From the IMG/VR virus record IMGVR_UViG_3300031566_000375, positions 1 to 23,514 of that record: 23,514 bases of DNA, one strand, 5' to 3'. The DNA is from a virus. A model generated the notes under the pieces. It saw nothing but the letters and a program-made list of their open reading frames with translations, had not been told where the DNA came from and searched no databases. The translations under genes and the position numbers were made by a program. Position 1 is the stretch's first letter, and every line of letters begins with the position of its first letter. This document shows, in pieces, positions 1 through 6,912 of this stretch.

Positions 1-2
1 TG

Positions 3-422
3 CGCTTCAAGGGGCGGGCGACCTACTTTGTCGCCGTCGCGCTCAAGGACATGTTCAAGCGCAGGCCTGCCGGGTCACACTCGCCCGTCAAGTGGGCCAG
101 TCGCAAGCAGCAGGCATTCTACCACTGGATGCGGCGCAAGGCCGGCCTGCCGCTCAAGTACACGCGGGGTAGCGACCCGATGAGCCAGCGCTCGGGCGCA
201 AGCTGGGCCATCTCGCGCCAGGCGGAGAGCGCCACGCTGGGCAACCGGGCGACCTATTCGCCCTACGTGGTGAGCAGCCAGTACCAGACCGAACAGCACA
301 AGGCGACGGGATGGCAGACGGACCAACAGATTGCAGATAGGGCGCTGAGCGATGGCACGGTGAAGCGCATCGTGGACGCCAACATTGCCACCATCGTGCG
401 TGAGGCGTTCAGGGGGTTGTGA
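3..422 (+). CDS. Phage virion morphogenesis / neck-like protein, C-terminal part (5' end outside window)
   Basis: The reading frame is open from base 3 to the TGA at 420-422, and the first ATG (base 51) is internal to a protein-like stretch, so the gene starts upstream of the window. The visible part carries a motif order found in phage head-to-tail joining and virion morphogenesis proteins (Mu gpG or HK97 gp10-like): an S-G-x-S-W segment, then 'LGNRATYSPYV', then 'GWQTD', then a helical tail ending VREAFRGL. Placement upstream of the protease and capsid genes fits a head morphogenesis role. The next gene begins at the same base as this stop ends (TGATG), which suggests translational coupling. 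Family assignment rests on motif resemblance only; the truncation prevents a length check. Confidence 0.55.
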   Translation, partial: RFKGRATYFVAVALKDMFKRRPAGSHSPVKWASRKQQAFYHWMRRKAGLPLKYTRGSDPMSQRSGASWAISRQAESATLGNRATYSPYVVSSQYQTEQHKATGWQTDQQIADRALSDGTVKRIVDANIATIVREAFRGL

Positions 423-697
423 TGACACTCGAACCTATGTACTGGACCGATACCATGATCGAGGACACCACCTTTGTCCCTTGCGGGCCGCTGCTTGAGG
501 GCGAAGACATGGCCGCACGACTTGAGAAGACGCGCCAGTGGTGGGCCGAGTTGTTGGATACGCCCCTGGATGAGCGGCTGACGTGGCCGCTCAAAGTTGC
601 GGCACCCCACCTTATGACCATCGAGCAGCTTCGTGTCGAATGCTGGCAGCATCGTCTTGCGGATTATGACCGGCCTACCGGCTGGATGGACGGCTGA
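422..697 (+). CDS. Small Trp-rich protein of unknown function
   Basis: This 91-residue protein starts at ATG 422, overlapping the upstream TGA by one base (TGATG). A GTG one codon earlier is possible but less likely. It has no membrane segment or signal peptide. The middle is rich in Trp and acidic residues (ARLEKTRQWWAELLDTPLDE) and probably helical. I do not recognise a family. Its tight packing between the morphogenesis-like gene and the next small gene supports it being real and part of the late operon. It could be a structural accessory or a moron-type gene; the sequence does not decide. Confidence 0.6.
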   Translation: MTLEPMYWTDTMIEDTTFVPCGPLLEGEDMAARLEKTRQWWAELLDTPLDERLTWPLKVAAPHLMTIEQLRVECWQHRLADYDRPTGWMDG

Positions 698-698
698 C

Positions 699-827
699 AT
701 GGACCGCGAGTTCTGGCTACAGTTTCGCCAAGCGCTGCTGATGATGGTGGACATCATCGAACGGTTCAAGCTGCCGGAGCTGCCGAGAACGAGCGAGCTG
801 AGGAAAGAGGCGAAGAGGCAACCCTAG
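699..827 (+). CDS. 42-residue small phage protein (MDREFWLQ... type)
   Basis: The open frame extends upstream to 633, but the ATG at 699, one base after the upstream TGA (695-697), gives a compact 42-residue protein beginning MDREFWLQFRQALLMMVDII and ending PRTSELRKEAKRQP. It is an amphipathic helix followed by a basic tail. Very similar short proteins (a helix with FWxQxRQALLMxxDxIER and a PRTSELRK tail) are, as I recall, common in late operons of environmental siphophages, without a known function. The 633-698 part overlaps the previous gene and is not counted. Function unknown. Confidence 0.65.
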   Translation: MDREFWLQFRQALLMMVDIIERFKLPELPRTSELRKEAKRQP

Positions 828-841
828 AGAGGAGTGCTGAG

Positions 842-1078
842 ATGGAAGTACCAGAAGCAAGGTGGATTGACCCGGAGGAGGCGCTACCGCCAGTCGGGCA
901 GTTGGTCTGGGTGCGTACTGAATGCGCGTGGGGCCTGATAGGCACGAAGGAAGCTTTGCTACAATATGACGGCGAAGAGAATGCATACCGCTGGAAAGAG
1001 GCTATAGGGCCTGTCAAGAGCAGAGTGACCGGCTGGTGGCCCTTGCCTGAAGCAGTGCAATGTAAGACAGAGGGCTAA
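842..1078 (+). CDS. DUF551-like small protein
   Basis: A 78-residue protein starts at ATG 842 behind an AGAGAGGAG ribosome-binding site. It has the DUF551 layout: an N-terminal 'RWIDPEEALPPVGQLVWVR' resembling the WI-x-x-x-E-x-LP-x-x-G-x-x-V-x-V-x family opening, and a C-terminal 'TGWWPLPEA' resembling the conserved W-x-PLP ending. DUF551 proteins are common phage accessory proteins with no established function. It is the last gene before a 99-base structured intergenic region, so it probably closes a transcription or translation sub-block. Confidence 0.7.
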   Translation: MEVPEARWIDPEEALPPVGQLVWVRTECAWGLIGTKEALLQYDGEENAYRWKEAIGPVKSRVTGWWPLPEAVQCKTEG

Positions 1079-1096
1079 CAACAACCTAACTGGCAG

Positions 1097-1158
1097 TCTA
1101 CACTGTAGAACGCCGCTTACGCCGGGGAATGGCAACATCCCCAGGCATAGGCGGCGTT
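1097..1158 (+). other. Palindrome plus two-tier hairpin in intergenic region before the protease gene
   Basis: The 99-base gap between 1078 and 1178 contains a 13-bp palindrome (TCTACA-C-TGTAGA, 1097-1109) followed by a two-tier stem. The outer arms are AACGCCGC (1109-1116) with GCGGCGTT (1151-1158). The inner arms are GCC-GGGGA (1121-1128) with TCCCC-A-GGC (1138-1146). The 3' side continues TTGCGTTTT, which is not a clean U-tract. It may be a weak terminator, an mRNA processing or stability element, or a structured leader for the protease and capsid genes. The protease SD (GGGAGG, 1167-1172) lies outside the stem. Confidence 0.5.
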
Positions 1159-1177
1159 TGCGTTTTGGGAGGGCAAC

Positions 1178-1987
1178 ATGCCAAACCCTAGCGACTATGA
1201 TGACAAGGACAAGTGGATGGCAGCCTGCGTGCCCGTTCGCAAGGAAGAGGGCGACAAACAGGATGAGGCAGTCGCCACATGCCTGTCCACCTGGCGCAAG
1301 CACGCCGGGGAGCCAGAGTCGAAGGCGGCGAACGCCCTCAAGGCCATCTCGCGCACTGATGACGAGCTGCGCGTGGGCAACTACATCGTCCTATTCGGCG
1401 GGCGCGACCTGGAGGGCATCGCCAGCGAGAACAAGAACCAAGACGGCTCGCTTGGCGAGTTCTTCACGGCAGAGACAGACCTGGAGAGCGCTTACACCAA
1501 GGCCGGCATGCTGTATGAGGATTGGGAGCATGGGCAGGGCGAGCTAGGCGATGAACTGCTTGGCGTTGTGGACTGGAAGACGGCCCGCGTAGATGACAAG
1601 GGCGTCTTTGTCGAGCGGGTGCTCAACAGGCGCAATCAATATGTCCAATGGCTGGAGGAGTTGGGCTGGTTTGATGACGGCACGCTTGGCACCAGCTCAC
1701 ACGCGGACCCCAAGGGTGTAGTAAAGCGGGCAGATGGCGAGATCATGCGGTGGCCCTTGTTCCGTGACACGATCACGGTTCAGCCGATGGAGCCACGAAA
1801 TCTAACCGAGAACCATATACGAGCGTTCAAGGCGCTGGGCATTCCCATGCCCGCGCAGGACGATACAGCAAACGACTCGATACCTCCAGAGGCAGAGCCA
1901 GAGGCCGACACGTCGGCGGCGTCTGCGGCAGGCAAGGGACGGATGCGCATGCAACTTCTCAAAAACAGACTGACTATGGAGGCATGA
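1178..1987 (+). CDS. Prohead serine protease (HK97/S78-like)
   Basis: This 269-residue protein is the maturation protease that trims capsid delta domains and scaffold inside the prohead. It starts at ATG 1178 behind GGGAGG. Residues 10-45 form a Cys-containing segment (AACVPVRKEEGDKQDEAVAT) often seen at the front of environmental phage morphogenesis proteins. Residues 62-207 match the protease fold: 'VLFGGRDLEG' strand, catalytic-type His118 in 'YEDWEHGQ', 'GVFVERVLNRRNQY', the serine motif 'LGTSSHAD' (Ser173/Ser174, matching the usual G-x-SSG position), and 'RWPLFRDTITVQPMEPRNL'. The tail after residue 215 is acidic and Ala-rich, perhaps scaffold-like or self-cleaved. It lies one base upstream of the capsid gene, as expected. 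The function is firm; catalytic residues are assigned by motif position. Confidence 0.88.
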   Translation: MPNPSDYDDKDKWMAACVPVRKEEGDKQDEAVATCLSTWRKHAGEPESKAANALKAISRTDDELRVGNYIVLFGGRDLEGIASENKNQDGSLGEFFTAETDLESAYTKAGMLYEDWEHGQGELGDELLGVVDWKTARVDDKGVFVERVLNRRNQYVQWLEELGWFDDGTLGTSSHADPKGVVKRADGEIMRWPLFRDTITVQPMEPRNLTENHIRAFKALGIPMPAQDDTANDSIPPEAEPEADTSAASAAGKGRMRMQLLKNRLTMEA

Positions 1988-1988
1988 C

Positions 1989-3362
1989 ATGAAGATCGAA
2001 CAGATGAAGGCGCTGGCCGATGCCAAGGCACAGGAGGCTCTCGACGCTTGGAGCGCAGATCCTCTCGACGAGGCAGCGGCCAAGGTGCTTGATGCCGAGG
2101 CTGTGAAGCTCGGCGAACGCCTGGAGCGCATGAAGGCGCTGCTGACCATCAAGACAGCGGCAGCGGAAGCAGAAGACAAGCCAGAACCAGGCGGCATTGT
2201 GGTCGTCGAGGACGAGGCAGACAAGGCCATCAAGGCCCGACCCTACAAGGGGCTGGGCGAGTTCCTGATGGATGTCAAGAACGCGGCGCTGGGCCAGGTC
2301 GATAAGCGCCTCTTGCCGCTGCGCTCGAACGACGCGGTGAATGAGGGTGGCTACTCGGTCAACGGCGCGATGGGTGACGAGTTCGTCGGCGGGCTGACCA
2401 AGAGCGCCTTCCGTAAGCAGACGGGCCTGTACGAAGGGGACAATGCGCACGGTGGGTTCCTGGTCGGCACCGACGAGGGCGGTGCCCTGTTGCAGCGCGT
2501 GTATGACGTGGGCGAACTGCTGCGACGGGTGGATATGGTGGGCGTCAGCGCCAACAGCAACGGCATGACCTTCAACGCCGTCAATGAGACGGCGCGCGCG
2601 GACGGTCACCGGCGCGGCGGTATCCGTGCCTACTGGACGGCAGAGGCGGGCACCAAGTTGCCGACCCATCCGGAGTTCCGCGAGCTGGAGCTGCGCTTGC
2701 GCAAGGTGGTTGGGTTGTGTTACGCCACTGACGAACTGCTGCAGGATGCCAACGCACTCGAAAGCTGGATCATGGGCAATCTCCCTGAGGAGCTGCGCTT
2801 CGTGGTCGAGGATGCAATCATCAGGGGCACGGGCGTAGGTATGCCGCAGGGCATCCTGCTCTCAGGCGCGCTGGTGACGCAGGCGGCGGAGCCCGCGCAA
2901 GCAGCCGATACCATCGTGACCGCAAACATCGACAAGATGTGGAGCCGGATGTGGGCGCCGAGTCGCAGGAACGCGATCTGGCTTATCAATCAGGACTGTG
3001 AGCCAGAGCTGATGAACCTACAGCGGGCCTCGGGTACGGGCGGCGTGCCGGTCTATACTCCCCCAGGCGGAGTGAGCGCAGCACCGTATGCTACCATCTT
3101 CAACCGGCCCGTCATCGCGTCCGAATACGCCGATACGGTCGGCGACGTGGGCGACATCCTGCTCGTTGACCTGAGCGAATACCAGATGATCGAGAAAGGC
3201 GGCATGCAGAGCGCCAGCTCGATCCACCTGAACTTCCTCACCGACGAGACGGTGTTCCGGTTCGTCTACCGGGTCGATGGGCGCAGCAAGTGGAATGCCA
3301 CGCTGACCCCGTTCCAGTCCGTGCTGGACCAGAGCCCCTTTGTGGCCCTGGCGGCAAGATAG
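1989..3362 (+). CDS. Major capsid protein, HK97 fold
   Basis: A 457-residue protein with ATG 1989 behind GGAGG (1978-1982). Residues 1-60 are a charged coiled coil, the delta (scaffold-like) domain; residues 60-85 are a flexible Pro/Glu/Asp-rich linker where the prohead protease probably cuts. The rest is the HK97 fold: 'GLGEFLMDVKNAA' (E-loop approach), 'GGFLVGTDEGGALLQRVYD' (N-arm), 'YATDELLQDANALESWI' and 'EDAIIRGTGVGMPQGIL' (spine helix and the conserved G-x-G-x-PQGIL), and a C-terminal 'TDETVFRFVYRVDGR'. Total length is typical for a family member with a delta domain. It is directly downstream of the protease. No covalent cross-linking residues can be assigned. Confidence 0.95.
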   Translation: MKIEQMKALADAKAQEALDAWSADPLDEAAAKVLDAEAVKLGERLERMKALLTIKTAAAEAEDKPEPGGIVVVEDEADKAIKARPYKGLGEFLMDVKNAALGQVDKRLLPLRSNDAVNEGGYSVNGAMGDEFVGGLTKSAFRKQTGLYEGDNAHGGFLVGTDEGGALLQRVYDVGELLRRVDMVGVSANSNGMTFNAVNETARADGHRRGGIRAYWTAEAGTKLPTHPEFRELELRLRKVVGLCYATDELLQDANALESWIMGNLPEELRFVVEDAIIRGTGVGMPQGILLSGALVTQAAEPAQAADTIVTANIDKMWSRMWAPSRRNAIWLINQDCEPELMNLQRASGTGGVPVYTPPGGVSAAPYATIFNRPVIASEYADTVGDVGDILLVDLSEYQMIEKGGMQSASSIHLNFLTDETVFRFVYRVDGRSKWNATLTPFQSVLDQSPFVALAAR

Positions 3363-3374
3363 GAGTGACATAAA

Positions 3375-3857
3375 ATGAGCAACATCACACTTCCCGAGAA
3401 CTTTAAGATCGTAAGCGCGACCGCTGGGGCTGTCACGACCAATGGTGGCGTAACGTTCGACGTGATCGACCTGACGGACGCGATCAAGGTATGGATCGTC
3501 GCGCACTATCAGCAGGCGGTCACGCATGCCACGACCATCGTCCCGGTGACGGGCATTAGCATCGCCGCTTGTGCGACGGCGATCACTTTCACCGCACGGT
3601 GGTGGAAGAATGCCGACATCAGTGCCACGGATACGCTGGTGGCACAGACGGCAGCGACCACGATGGCCTGCACGGCAGGGGCCACCGATCAGTTGGTCGT
3701 GATCGAGATCGACCCGGCAGATATCGCGGCGCAGTTGAGCACTTACCACTGCCTGGGTGGAACTGTCGCAACCTCGGGCCAAGCCAACTATATGAGCGCC
3801 GTCTACTACATCCAGACGGCCTATAAGCAAGCGACGCCCGCGACGGCAATCGTGTAA
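3375..3857 (+). CDS. Capsid-proximal beta-rich protein, possible decoration protein
   Basis: A 160-residue protein starts at ATG 3375 with AGGAG overlapping the capsid stop region. It is rich in Thr, Ala, Ile and Val with short beta-strand-like segments, contains several Cys, and has no signal or membrane segment. I do not recognise a named family. Position immediately after the major capsid gene, small size and beta-rich composition suggest a capsid decoration or head-fibre base protein, but this is inferred from position. A strong GC hairpin follows the stop. Confidence 0.6.
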   Translation: MSNITLPENFKIVSATAGAVTTNGGVTFDVIDLTDAIKVWIVAHYQQAVTHATTIVPVTGISIAACATAITFTARWWKNADISATDTLVAQTAATTMACTAGATDQLVVIEIDPADIAAQLSTYHCLGGTVATSGQANYMSAVYYIQTAYKQATPATAIV

Positions 3858-3869
3858 CTGGATTCGCCG

Positions 3870-3903
3870 GGGGGCGGGCGGCATTACGATTACGCCCGCC
3901 CCC
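3870..3903 (+). terminator. Strong GC hairpin after the capsid/decoration genes
   Basis: A perfect 11-bp stem pairs GGGGGCGGGCG (3870-3880) with CGCCCGCCCCC (3893-3903) around a 12-base loop. It lies in the 95-base gap after the 3857 stop. Only TCTAT follows, so a classical U-tract is missing. It is more likely an attenuator or mRNA 3'-end stabiliser for the highly expressed capsid transcript than a full terminator. Confidence 0.5.
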
Positions 3904-3952
3904 TCTATGGCCTGACAATGGACAACCCAGGACAGGCAAAGGAGACTAGGCA

Positions 3953-4861
3953 ATGGTGAAGAGACGTTCACCACTTTTCATGCAGCACCAACCGGGCGGC
4001 GTCTTTGGCTACGTGAGCATCGACGACTACCCGGCGGACATCTGGTTCGTGGACAGCACCAACACGGCATCCAGTGATGCGGCGGGCTACGGGCAGAACC
4101 CGGACAGCCCGTTCGCCACGCTGGACTATGCGGTGAGCGCATGTGCGGCGGCGGCGGGCGACGTGATCATCTGCCTGCCGGGGCACGCCGAAGTCGTGAG
4201 CGCGGCAGCCGGTCTGGACCTGGACTGCCAGGGCATTACCATCATCGGTGTGGGCGAGAACTCGCTGATGCCGACCGTCACCTTTGACACGGACGTGCTC
4301 GCCGACATGGACGTGGATGCGGCGGACATCACCGTGCAGCACATGCATTTCGTGGCCGGAATCGCCGACGTGACGGCAGCCATCGACGTGAATGCGTGCG
4401 GCTTCACCCTGCGCGACTGTCGATTCACCGGAGACGGCACGTTCTGTGCGACCATCTGGGTACAGCCTGCCGCCGGCATCGACTACATCACGATCGAGGA
4501 CTGCTACTGCTGCGATCTGAATGCCAGTAACACGCACTTTATCAACCTCTCCGGCACCGGCGAGGGGCACATCATCCGGCGCAACATCCTGATCGGCGAC
4601 TTTGGGACGGTGTGCATCGGCGGGGCGGGCGTGGTCACCAACTGCTGCGTCCTCGACAACCGCATCTACAACATCGCGGCGACGGCGGAGGCGGCGATCC
4701 ACCTGGCCGACACGGCGACCGGCATCGTCATGGGCAACATGGCGGGCGGTACGGCGGCACAGGCAACAGGCATCGGGGCGACGGCATGTGCCCTGGCTGA
4801 GAACTACTACGGCGACCTGGGCGGCGACGTGTCGGCCTTGCTCGAACCCGTGGTGACATAG
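3953..4861 (+). CDS. Right-handed parallel beta-helix protein (capsid-proximal)
   Basis: A 302-residue protein, ATG 3953 with GGAG upstream. Residues 30-75 read 'IWFVDSTN', 'GQNPDSPFATLDYAVSAC', 'GDVIICLPGHAEVVSAAAG', the usual cap and first rung of pectate-lyase-fold beta-helices. Residues 75-290 then repeat rung-like units of about 20-25 residues (I-T-I-I-G-x-G, F-T-L-R-D-C-x-F, I-T-I-E-D-C, I-I-R-R-N, V-L-D-N-R-I-Y, V-M-G-N). It lacks obvious lyase catalytic motifs, so a structural or glycan-binding role is more likely than enzymatic. Similar proteins often sit downstream of the major capsid gene in environmental phages. Unusually many Cys residues line the rungs (for example DCYCCDL). Fold confident, role inferred. 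Confidence 0.8.
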   Translation: MVKRRSPLFMQHQPGGVFGYVSIDDYPADIWFVDSTNTASSDAAGYGQNPDSPFATLDYAVSACAAAAGDVIICLPGHAEVVSAAAGLDLDCQGITIIGVGENSLMPTVTFDTDVLADMDVDAADITVQHMHFVAGIADVTAAIDVNACGFTLRDCRFTGDGTFCATIWVQPAAGIDYITIEDCYCCDLNASNTHFINLSGTGEGHIIRRNILIGDFGTVCIGGAGVVTNCCVLDNRIYNIAATAEAAIHLADTATGIVMGNMAGGTAAQATGIGATACALAENYYGDLGGDVSALLEPVVT

Positions 4862-4873
4862 GAGCGATGACAA

Positions 4874-5590
4874 ATGTCTACAGAAACGACTGAGGTCAGA
4901 CAGGCTATCGTCTATCGCTCCCACGAGTACCCGCATCGCTGGTACGATGCCTTCGGCGAGGGCGTGACCAAGTACATCCAGGACTTCCAGGGCTACCCGG
5001 TGGATAACACCACCTTCCTGCCGACCGAGTTCGTGACGACGCTGGTCAATGCATCGACCTGCGTGCCCACGGACGCGGCAGGCGGGGCGATGCTGATCAC
5101 CACGGCGGGCGCGGACAACGACGGCGTGAAGCTGCAGTTGGGCAGCACGGCGGGCGAGAGCGTCGGCTTTGCGGGGCAGTACCCCTGCTACTTCGGGGTC
5201 AGCTTCCAGGCCAGCGTGGTCACGCAAGCGGACTGCCTGTTCGGGGTCTGCGTGACCGACACCGCGTGCCTTGACGCCGTGACGGACGGCATGTACTTCC
5301 GTTGCGTGGACGGATCGGCGCTGCTCTACTTCGTGACCGAGAAGGACAGCGTAGAGAGCGCGACGGCAGTAGCGACGTTGGCTGCTGCTACACCGATCAT
5401 CTGTGAGTGGTACTTTGACGGTTCGACCGTCTACGCCTACATCAACGGCGCGCAGGTATGCAGCGTAGCAGCGACGGACGCAACGTTCCCGAATGATGAG
5501 CTGATGCGCCTAACGATGGAGTTCCTGACGGGCGACAACGCGGCTATCACCTGTACGGTTACCGACGTCAAGTTGATCCAGGTGAGATAG
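4874..5590 (+). CDS. Jelly-roll/ConA-like capsid-proximal protein
   Basis: A 238-residue protein, ATG 4874, with AGGAGCG at the previous gene's stop. Residues 1-35 (SHEYPHRWYDAFGEG) are a short anchor-like lead. Residues 50-235 have a ConA/jelly-roll strand pattern: 'CYFGVSFQASVVTQADCLFG', 'DGMYFRCVDGSALLYFV', 'IICEWYFDGSTVYAYINGAQ', 'LRLTMEFLTGD' type segments. In this group a disc of beta strands displays a carbohydrate- or surface-binding face. No enzyme motif is seen. Position between the beta-helix gene and other capsid-proximal genes suggests a head decoration or fibre component. Family assignment is by strand pattern only. Confidence 0.65.
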   Translation: MSTETTEVRQAIVYRSHEYPHRWYDAFGEGVTKYIQDFQGYPVDNTTFLPTEFVTTLVNASTCVPTDAAGGAMLITTAGADNDGVKLQLGSTAGESVGFAGQYPCYFGVSFQASVVTQADCLFGVCVTDTACLDAVTDGMYFRCVDGSALLYFVTEKDSVESATAVATLAAATPIICEWYFDGSTVYAYINGAQVCSVAATDATFPNDELMRLTMEFLTGDNAAITCTVTDVKLIQVR

Positions 5591-5597
5591 CAAGTAC

Positions 5598-5623
5598 TGG
5601 GGCGGGTCTCGTGGCCCGCCCCA
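5598..5623 (+). terminator. GC hairpin just upstream of the 5638 gene
   Basis: TGGGGCGGG (5598-5606) pairs perfectly with CCCGCCCCA (5615-5623) around an 8-base loop, in the 47-base gap after the 5590 stop. No U-tract follows; the next gene's SD (TTGGAGGA) begins within about five bases of the stem. It resembles the hairpin at 3870-3903 in composition and may tune relative expression or RNA stability of the decoration genes. Confidence 0.45.
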
Positions 5624-5637
5624 CCTTGGAGGACAAC

Positions 5638-6105
5638 ATGGGCGATACGAAGATCGACATCGTGGCCGAGTGTGTGCTCAGCCTCGACACGGCAGCCTAT
5701 ACCGCTGGCGACCTGATGTGCCAGGCGGTGGAGCTGGAGTATGCGTGCGTTCCCAACTACCCCAGCTTTATCGAGTCGGTGACGCTGCTGGACTACGACG
5801 ACAACGGCGCGGCGTTGGATCTGCTGTTCTTCCGCGCCTACCCGGGCATCCTGGGCGCGGTCAACGCGGCGGTGGCGCTCTCGGCCGTTCAGGCGGAGAT
5901 GATCCAGGCAGTGGTTCACATCGTCGCTGGTGACTACACCGACCTGGGCGCACGCCAGATCGCACAGCCGGAGTTCTACCCGCGCAAGGTACGCCCGACG
6001 GACGGGCAGACCTCGATCTGGGTGGCTGCCGTGGCGCGCACCAGCCAGACGGCCTATGCCAGCGGGCGACTGCTGCTCAAGGTGGGCGTGGTTAAGGTAG
6101 AGTAG
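5638..6105 (+). CDS. Capsid-proximal protein of unknown function
   Basis: The open frame reaches back to 5611, but that part would lie in the hairpin. ATG 5638 has a good TTGGAGGA site, giving 155 residues. The protein is beta-rich with 'LDYDDNGAALDLLFFRAYPGILGAVNAAVALS' (a two-strand unit with a D-x-D-x-x-G turn) and ends 'SGRLLLKVGVVKVE'. No signal peptide or membrane segment. Proteins with a 'VTLLDYDDNGAALDLLFF' core are, to my knowledge, common next to environmental phage capsid genes and have no assigned function. Likely a virion decoration or adaptor for the fibre genes that follow; inferred from context. Confidence 0.65.
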   Translation: MGDTKIDIVAECVLSLDTAAYTAGDLMCQAVELEYACVPNYPSFIESVTLLDYDDNGAALDLLFFRAYPGILGAVNAAVALSAVQAEMIQAVVHIVAGDYTDLGARQIAQPEFYPRKVRPTDGQTSIWVAAVARTSQTAYASGRLLLKVGVVKVE

Positions 6106-6129
6106 GCAAGGACTATTAGGGGAACTGGG

Positions 6130-6912
6130 ATGAATCAGACGATTCGCAATCTGCTGCTGCTCTGCCCGCGCGGGGGCTTCAGGCCGAGCGACATTCCCGG
6201 CCTCGTGCTCTGGCTCGCGGCGCGGAGAATCGCGGGCAAAAGCGATGGCGATGCGCTGACGGCCACCATCGCGGATCTGTCGCCAGCAGGAAACGACATC
6301 ACGCCGGTCAACAGCCCCACTTTTCAGAGTGGCGCGGGCGATCTAATCAATGGCCATCCAGTTATCCGCACGGTGATTGCCAGCAGCCAATATCTGACGG
6401 CCAACGGGGTGGCGCTCTCGCTGACCGGTGACGATCAGCCTGCGACGGTGTTCCTCGTCGCCAAGGTCGCCTCGGTGGCAACGACGCAGGTGCTGTGGGG
6501 TGCCGGCAATTCTGGCAACAACACGCCGATATGGCAGGAGATGATAATGACCGGCACGCCCTCAACACTATGGAGCACGCGCCGGGATGATGGCGGCACT
6601 GGACCCAGCGAGGGTCGCGGGACAATAGACACAAATCTGCACATTCTAGCGTGGTGGTTCAATGGGACGACCATCCGCATCTACAAGGATGGCGTCCAGC
6701 AGGGCACCGACCTGGCCTTTGACGCGAATACCATCACGCTCAACCGATTCGCCATTGCTGCCCTACTGCGCATCGGGGCCGAAGCGTATTGTGGCATGGA
6801 TCTGGCAGAGATGACGATGCACGGCAGCGCACTATCCGTGGCGAACATGAACACGATGGGGCGCTGGCTAGCGAAACTCTATGCTCAGAGCTGGACCGAC
6901 ATCCCAAATTGA
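6130..6912 (+). CDS. LamG/ConA-like lectin-fold protein (0-frame product)
   Basis: A 260-residue protein starts at ATG 6130 behind AGGGGAACTGGG. Residues 20-35 (SDIPGLVLWLAARRI) and the rest match LamG/ConA-type phage and surface proteins: 'ITPVNSPTFQSG', 'PATVFLVAKVAS', 'HILAWWFNGTTIRIYKDGVQ' and the closing 'LAEMTMHGSALSVANMNTMG', which is the usual final strand and helix of these domains. The domain therefore looks complete and probably binds glycan or surface polymer. The gene ends C CCA AAT TGA, a slippery-type heptamer right before the stop, and a -1 slip would continue into the pectate-lyase frame. Both the short and a 613-residue fused product may be made. Confidence 0.8.
   Translation: MNQTIRNLLLLCPRGGFRPSDIPGLVLWLAARRIAGKSDGDALTATIADLSPAGNDITPVNSPTFQSGAGDLINGHPVIRTVIASSQYLTANGVALSLTGDDQPATVFLVAKVASVATTQVLWGAGNSGNNTPIWQEMIMTGTPSTLWSTRRDDGGTGPSEGRGTIDTNLHILAWWFNGTTIRIYKDGVQQGTDLAFDANTITLNRFAIAALLRIGAEAYCGMDLAEMTMHGSALSVANMNTMGRWLAKLYAQSWTDIPN
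6903..6909 (+). promoter_or_regulatory. Candidate -1 ribosomal frameshift site (C CCA AAT)
   Basis: In the LamG frame the last codons are ATC CCA AAT TGA. The bases 6903-6909 form C CCA AAT, which fits X XXY YYZ exactly. A -1 slip gives CCC AAA and then TTG ATT TAC, entering the pectate-lyase frame that is open to 7970. The stop codon directly after the heptamer would slow the ribosome and favour slipping. Downstream, CACTA (6923-6927) and TAGTG (6938-6942) could form only a weak 5-bp stem. Reinitiation at the TTG overlapping the stop is the main alternative. Confidence 0.5.

Noticed and set aside
3870-3903. Classical Rho-independent terminator after the capsid genes
   Set aside because: Stem is strong but the following bases are TCTATGG, not a U-tract; kept only as a possible attenuator or stabiliser.
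3968-5227. 419-codon minus-strand frame opposite the beta-helix and jelly-roll genes
   Set aside because: It lies wholly opposite two well-supported plus-strand genes, is His/Arg/Val-rich as expected from reversed GC-rich codons, and has no domain-like order.
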